The notes beneath the pieces are model-generated. The model saw nothing but the letters and a program-made list of their open reading frames with translations. It did no database searches and was not told where the DNA came from. Both the position numbers and the translations under genes were made by a program. A DNA stretch of 64,000 bases from Taibaiella helva (lineage in GTDB: Bacteria; Bacteroidota; Bacteroidia; Chitinophagales; Chitinophagaceae), in the NCBI RefSeq assembly GCF_003545695.1, contig NZ_QUZZ01000007.1, forward strand, positions 186,001 through 250,000, given 5' to 3'. Positions 59,820 through 64,000 of this stretch are shown here, one piece after another. Positions within the stretch are counted from its first letter, which is position 1; each line of letters starts with the position of its first letter.

Positions 59820-62028
59820 CTTCATTATGGCTGTTACCCGATCCGCTCCGGATAAGTTTTCGGAGAAAATTGCGTACTTCTTCCGGATTTTTGAGGAAAT
59901 ATGTAGCGGCAGAAATACCGGAGCCTACCTTGATGGTGATGGCACCTTCCGGCATGGCTTTGAAGGTATCCTCGTCGGTATGATCGTCACCGATGGCCAG
60001 GATAAAGGAAGCAGGATAGCGCTTCAGCCATTCGCGGGCGGCATTGCCCTTGTTGATGGCCGCACTTTTGATCTCGATCACTTTGTTGCCTTCCTGCAGC
60101 TGCAGACCGAGGTTGGCCGCAGCATATTTAAGATTGCCCGTCATCTCTTTGGCCCGCAATTCGCCCAGGCCCTTATCTACTTTGCGATAGTGCCAGGCCA
60201 GGGAATAATCCTTTTCTTCGATGAAGGAGCCGGGCGTTCGCATATCGAATTGTTTCAGCAGCGGAATGAACTCTTCTTTCCAGTCTGTATTCAGGTCGTT
60301 GGCAATGACCCAGGGCTGACCGTCCTCGCGCAGCCAGGCGCCGTGCTCGGCAATAATATCAATGGGCATATCGCCTACCCAGTTTTCCAGGGTCTCTTTC
60401 TTCCTGCCGCTGATGAGCACCAGCTTGTTCCGCTCATCGCTGTACAGCTCATGAAGCAGGTCTTTGAGATCATTGTCTGGTAAGGCTTTCAGTGGATCGG
60501 GAGTAAAGTTGACCAGGGTGCCGTCGTAATCGAGGAAGATCAGGCGCTTGTTGGCAGCCATATATCGGTCATGCAGCATTCCTTTAAAGGATTCGGTGAG
60601 TGTACGGGTGCTCAGTAGTTCCTGTTTCGCCTTGACTTCTTTCAGTTTCTCCATGAAATTGTTTACCCAGTGATGTATGTTGAATTTAGCTACCGTTTGC
60701 TGCAGGGCCTCCATGCGGCGCATCTGCTCCTCTTCCGGCATGGTAAGGGCTTCATAGATGGCTTCGGCTACGGCTTCTTCGTTGGTAGGATTAATGACCA
60801 GCGCTTCGTACAGTTCCTTTGATGCGCCAGCCATCTCGCTCAGGATCAGCACGCCGGTCTTGTCTACGCGGCTGGCGATATATTCTTTGCATACGAGGTT
60901 CATACCGTCGCGCAGCGGGGTGACCAGGGCTATATCGGCTGCGGCATACAGTGCCGACAGCATTTCCAGTGGAAAGGAACGGTAGAAATAATGGATCGGC
61001 TGCCAGGATAAGGTGCCATGCTTGGCATTGATCTCCGATACCAGGCGGTTGATCTCTTCTTTCAGCGAAGCATAGTGCTTTACCTGGTCGCGCGAGGGAA
61101 CGACCAGCTGAATGAAGATTACTTTTTCTTTTAGCTCAGGGTGTTTCCGCAGGAACAATTCGTAAGCTTTCAGCCGTTGCGGAATACCCTTGCTGTAGTC
61201 GAGCCGGTCGATCGAAATCATCAGCTTGCGGTCGCCCATCAGCTGGTGCAGCTTGGTCTCGTTCCGTTTGGTCTTCGGGTTAAAAACATTGTCCCGGTAT
61301 TTGTCATAATCGATGCCCATGGGAAAGGCATCGACGATCACGGAGCGTTCGTCGTCCAGGTTCAGTTCGTTCGCATTGGAAGGCGCATGTACGATACGGG
61401 TGGCTGCGCTCATGAAATGCCGCACATCGTCGAAGGTATGAAAGCCGATAAGATCGGCGCCCAGCAATCCTTTCAGCAATTGGTCGCGCCAGGGGATCAG
61501 CCGGAATACCTCATAGGAAGGGAAAGGGATATGCTGGAAAAAGCCGATGCTCAGCTCCGGCATGCTTTCCCTTACCATCTGGGGTACCAGCATCAGCTGG
61601 TAGTCCTGTATCCATATCGTATCCCCGGGCGAAGCCATCTCCGTGATAGCCCTGGCAAATTTCCGGTTTACTTTCTGGTACACTTCCCAATCTTTTTTCC
61701 CGTAGCTGGCATAGCTGGGAAAATAGTGAAACAGAGGCCATAAGGTATCATTGGAAAAGCCATCGTAATAATGCTGGATCTCGTATTCGGAAAGCATGAC
61801 AGGGTAAAGGTTCTGCTTCATGAAGTCCTGGCGGATGATGTGCTGTATCTTGTCATCTTCAATATAAGCGCCTGGCCATCCGATCCATATATTATTGCCT
61901 TCTTTGTACATACTTCCCAGGCCGGTGGCCAATCCTCCTTCACTGGAATGGTAGACCCATTCTTCATTCTTGATCTCTACACGTACGGGCAAGCGGTTAG
62001 AGACGATAATAATCTTCGGTTGTTCCAT
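59791..62028 (-). CDS. Bifunctional trehalose-6-phosphate synthase/phosphatase
   Basis: The 745-aa protein fuses an OtsA-like GT20 domain (residues about 1-475) to an OtsB-like HAD phosphatase (about 495-735). The GT20 part has IIVSNRLPV, GGLATGLG, IWIQDYQLMLVP and GFHTFDDVRHF. The HAD part has LIFLDYDGTLV, VLISGRKKETLE and IGDDHTDEDTF. It makes trehalose from UDP-glucose and glucose-6-phosphate in two steps, for osmotic or desiccation protection. The ATG at 62028 is used; the frame upstream opens with TTG only. Opposite the GH15 gene, which may recycle the product. Confidence 0.93.
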   Translation of the reverse strand: MEQPKIIIVSNRLPVRVEIKNEEWVYHSSEGGLATGLGSMYKEGNNIWIGWPGAYIEDDKIQHIIRQDFMKQNLYPVMLSEYEIQHYYDGFSNDTLWPLFHYFPSYASYGKKDWEVYQKVNRKFARAITEMASPGDTIWIQDYQLMLVPQMVRESMPELSIGFFQHIPFPSYEVFRLIPWRDQLLKGLLGADLIGFHTFDDVRHFMSAATRIVHAPSNANELNLDDERSVIVDAFPMGIDYDKYRDNVFNPKTKRNETKLHQLMGDRKLMISIDRLDYSKGIPQRLKAYELFLRKHPELKEKVIFIQLVVPSRDQVKHYASLKEEINRLVSEINAKHGTLSWQPIHYFYRSFPLEMLSALYAAADIALVTPLRDGMNLVCKEYIASRVDKTGVLILSEMAGASKELYEALVINPTNEEAVAEAIYEALTMPEEEQMRRMEALQQTVAKFNIHHWVNNFMEKLKEVKAKQELLSTRTLTESFKGMLHDRYMAANKRLIFLDYDGTLVNFTPDPLKALPDNDLKDLLHELYSDERNKLVLISGRKKETLENWVGDMPIDIIAEHGAWLREDGQPWVIANDLNTDWKEEFIPLLKQFDMRTPGSFIEEKDYSLAWHYRKVDKGLGELRAKEMTGNLKYAAANLGLQLQEGNKVIEIKSAAINKGNAAREWLKRYPASFILAIGDDHTDEDTFKAMPEGAITIKVGSGISAATYFLKNPEEVRNFLRKLIRSGSGNSHNEEKNTALIKN

Positions 62029-62235
62029 AAAACTCGTTGTACAGGATATTGGCTGTGGTATCGTTAAATACAAATAATAAGTAAAATAGTTGACTTACAG
62101 ACTGCCCGAAGCCTTTGCTGGTACGGTTCCGGGCGATTTATAATCGTTAGAAAAAGGGAATATATAAGGTGTCTCCGGGGCATAGGTACTGTGCGAACAA
62201 TTCCCTGCCGGGCTTGTTATCCAGCAGTAATCCAT

Positions 62236-63261
62236 ATGTTACAGTTTGATTCCAAAGGCATTTACTGCAGCCGCGCTGATGTATACATCGATCCCTGGCA
62301 GCCTGTGAGCAAAGCGCTGATCACACATGCGCATTCCGATCATGCGCGCCCCGGAAGCAAGGCTTATTTATGTCATCATGATACTGTTCCCTTACTGAAA
62401 TTGCGTCTTGGCGACGGTATTCGTGTTGAAGGTATCGGTTATGGTGAACCTTTGTTTCTTAATGGTGTCCGGATCAGCTTTCACCCGGCGGGTCATATTA
62501 TCGGCTCGGCACAGATCCGGCTGGAATACCAGGGAGCCGTCTGGGTGGTTTCCGGTGACTACAAGCTGCAGCATGACGGTGTTTCAATACCCTTTGACCC
62601 TTTGCGTTGCCATCACTTCATTACAGAATCCACCTTCGGATTGCCGGTATACCGTTTCCCGGAGCCGGATACGGTTCATGAGGAGATCAACAGCTGGTGG
62701 CGGCAGAATGTAGCGGAAGGCCAGAATTCCGTGCTCATCGGCTATGCCCTGGGTAAAGCGCAAAGGATCATCCGGCACCTGGACGAAAGCATTGGCCCGG
62801 TATATGTACATGGGGCTGTCGATAATGTCAACCAGGTGCTGCTGGCCAATGGCCTTCTGCTTAAGCCAACAATAAGAGTAATACCTGAACACCAGAAGAA
62901 AGAGATTCAAAAGGCGATGATCGTAGCGCCGCCTTCTGCGATCGGCAGTCCCTGGCTGAAGCGTTTCCTGCCTTATAGCCTGGGCATCTGCAGCGGATGG
63001 ATGCAATTAAGAGGCGCACGCCGTCGTCGTTCGGCGGATCGTGGTTTCGTGCTTTCCGATCATTGCGACTGGCTGCAGCTGAATGCCGCTATTGAAGCAA
63101 CCGGTGCGGAGAAGGTCTACGTAACGCATGGCTACAAATCGATATTTGCCCGCTGGCTGCAGGAAGAACGGGGATTGCAGGCCTTCGAGGTTGAAACCCT
63201 GTATGCAGCGGAGGGCGGGGAAGATACGGATGAAATCATGTCCGGTACGGCTGAAACCTGA
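62236..63261 (+). CDS. Ligase-associated DNA exonuclease (MBL fold)
   Basis: The 341-aa protein has a metallo-beta-lactamase core (ALITHAHSDHARPGS, ISFHPAGHIIGSAQIRLE, VVSGDYKLQHDG) and a beta-CASP-like part (VLIGYALGKAQRII; FVLSDHCDWLQL; VYVTHGYKSIFARWL). It matches the exonuclease that is regularly encoded beside an ATP-dependent ligase and an Lhr-like helicase in a bacterial repair locus. The ligase gene follows 148 bases downstream, which supports this. The ATG at 62236 replaces an upstream GTG. Confidence 0.9.
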   Translation: MLQFDSKGIYCSRADVYIDPWQPVSKALITHAHSDHARPGSKAYLCHHDTVPLLKLRLGDGIRVEGIGYGEPLFLNGVRISFHPAGHIIGSAQIRLEYQGAVWVVSGDYKLQHDGVSIPFDPLRCHHFITESTFGLPVYRFPEPDTVHEEINSWWRQNVAEGQNSVLIGYALGKAQRIIRHLDESIGPVYVHGAVDNVNQVLLANGLLLKPTIRVIPEHQKKEIQKAMIVAPPSAIGSPWLKRFLPYSLGICSGWMQLRGARRRRSADRGFVLSDHCDWLQLNAAIEATGAEKVYVTHGYKSIFARWLQEERGLQAFEVETLYAAEGGEDTDEIMSGTAET

Positions 63262-63269
63262 CCTTGTGG

Positions 63270-63385
63270 CGTTGCATGCAACGTCTCTACAGCATGATTT
63301 GTTGGTTGAAATATTAATACAGACGTTGCACGCAATGAAACATCACCAGGCGAAGATGTTGCATACAACGTCGCTACACACAACG
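63270..63385. repeat. Cluster of GTTGCATGCAAC-type palindromic repeats
   Basis: CGTTGCATGCAACGTCTCTACA (63270-63291), AGACGTTGCACGCAATG (about 63323) and TGTTGCATACAACGTCGCTACA (about 63358) are three versions of the palindrome seen at 33115. They lie between the exonuclease and ligase genes. Confidence 0.75.
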
Positions 63386-63409
63386 CAAGATAATTTGATT
63401 TAATCCCGG

Positions 63410-64000
63410 ATGAAAGCATTTGCAGCCCTGTTTACGGCCATAGAGCAAACGACCAAGACCAACGCCAAGATCGAGGCGCTGGTGCGGTATTTTGCACAAG
63501 CTTCCGAACAGGACAGCCTGTGGTGCATCAGCATCCTGATCGGAAAGACATTGAAGCGACAGTTGAAGACAGCCGATCTGAAGGCCTGGGCGGCGGAGCT
63601 GGCGGGTCTGCCTTTATGGTTGTTCGAGGAGTCGTATCCCATTGTAGGCGACCTGGCAGAGACCATTACCCTGATTCTTCCCGAAGCAAGTACGCTGGAA
63701 AATCATTCGCTTTCGGAGACGGTCAGCTTCCTGCAGCTGCTGGGTAGCTATAGTGACGAGCAGAAGAAGGTGGCTGTAACCGGTCGCTGGATGCAGCAGC
63801 AGCCCGCAGAGCGCTTCGTATTCAATAAGCTGATCACCGGTAATTTCCGGATGGGCGTGTCCCGGCAATTGGTCATCAAAGCCGTGTCCCGGCATTTCGG
63901 TATGGAGCAGCAGCAGGTAGCGCACCGGTTGATGGGGCATTGGGATCCTGCTGAGATTTCCTTGCAGGCGTTGCTGATGGACGAGGGAATTTCAGCGCGT
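63410..64000 (+). CDS. ATP-dependent DNA ligase, N-terminal part (cut by window end)
   Basis: The 197 codons present read MKAFAALFTAIEQTTKTNAK... and have the all-helical DNA_ligase_A_N domain: 'TTKTNAKIEALVRYF', 'FNKLITGNFRMGVSRQLVIKAVS'. The catalytic KxDG motif lies beyond the window. It seals nicks with ATP and, with the MBL exonuclease upstream, belongs to the ligase-associated repair locus; an Lhr-like helicase would be expected downstream. Confidence 0.9.
   Translation, partial: MKAFAALFTAIEQTTKTNAKIEALVRYFAQASEQDSLWCISILIGKTLKRQLKTADLKAWAAELAGLPLWLFEESYPIVGDLAETITLILPEASTLENHSLSETVSFLQLLGSYSDEQKKVAVTGRWMQQQPAERFVFNKLITGNFRMGVSRQLVIKAVSRHFGMEQQQVAHRLMGHWDPAEISLQALLMDEGISAR

Overview
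The window comes from a Bacteroidota genome, most likely a member of Chitinophagales; I cannot fix the genus. Four things point there: a subtype-iii type VI secretion system (T6SS with TssN), several proteins ending in the gliding-motility/T9SS type B sorting domain, a short 287-aa primary-type sigma factor, and -7 elements of the Bacteroidetes TAnnTTTG type.

Region 1 (0.2-30 kb) is a T6SS island. On the + strand, tssG-tssN-tssK form a tight operon (1578-4571) closed by a terminator. A 55-aa double-glycine leader peptide resembling Bacteroidota class I lanthipeptide precursors follows (4899-5066). On the - strand, from 30.1 kb down to 5.2 kb, lie four hcp (tssD) paralogues, two vgrG cargo operons and tssF. 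The vgrG1 operon carries a TPR protein (probable adaptor), an Rhs protein with a PD-(D/E)xK nuclease-like C-terminus, and a probable immunity protein. The vgrG2 operon carries an Amidase_3 effector, a YwqK-like lipoprotein (probable immunity), an unknown protein, a DUF4280 PAAR-like protein, a 1034-aa candidate effector, two nearly identical lipoproteins and a broken third copy. tssB, tssC, tssE, clpV and the remaining tss genes are not here and must be elsewhere.

Region 2 (30-36 kb) holds regulators and small enzymes: a DUF4199 membrane protein, a membrane-anchored LuxR-type regulator, an AraC/PchR-like regulator divergent from a SIP-like domain protein, a luciferase-like oxidoreductase, and a NarL-type response regulator with a soluble histidine kinase.

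Region 3 (36-48.4 kb) holds surface or secreted proteins: a lamin-tail/CHU_C protein, a T9SS-tagged EEP-family phosphodiesterase, an RpoD-type sigma factor, a choice-of-anchor-L/CHU_C protein and a 1459-aa protein with 13 near-identical 51/52-aa repeats. The first gene of this block and the sigma gene share a nearly identical promoter/operator.

Region 4 (48.4-64 kb) is mostly housekeeping and stress functions: peptide deformylase, a translesion pair dinB-dnaE, a MarR-GNAT fusion, small envelope proteins, a DUF2383 protein, a nucleotidyltransferase, a metallophosphoesterase, trehalose metabolism (GH15 convergent with a fused OtsA-OtsB), and the start of a ligase-associated DNA repair locus (MBL exonuclease plus an ATP-dependent ligase cut by the window end). 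No rRNA, tRNA, CRISPR array or intact insertion sequence was seen.
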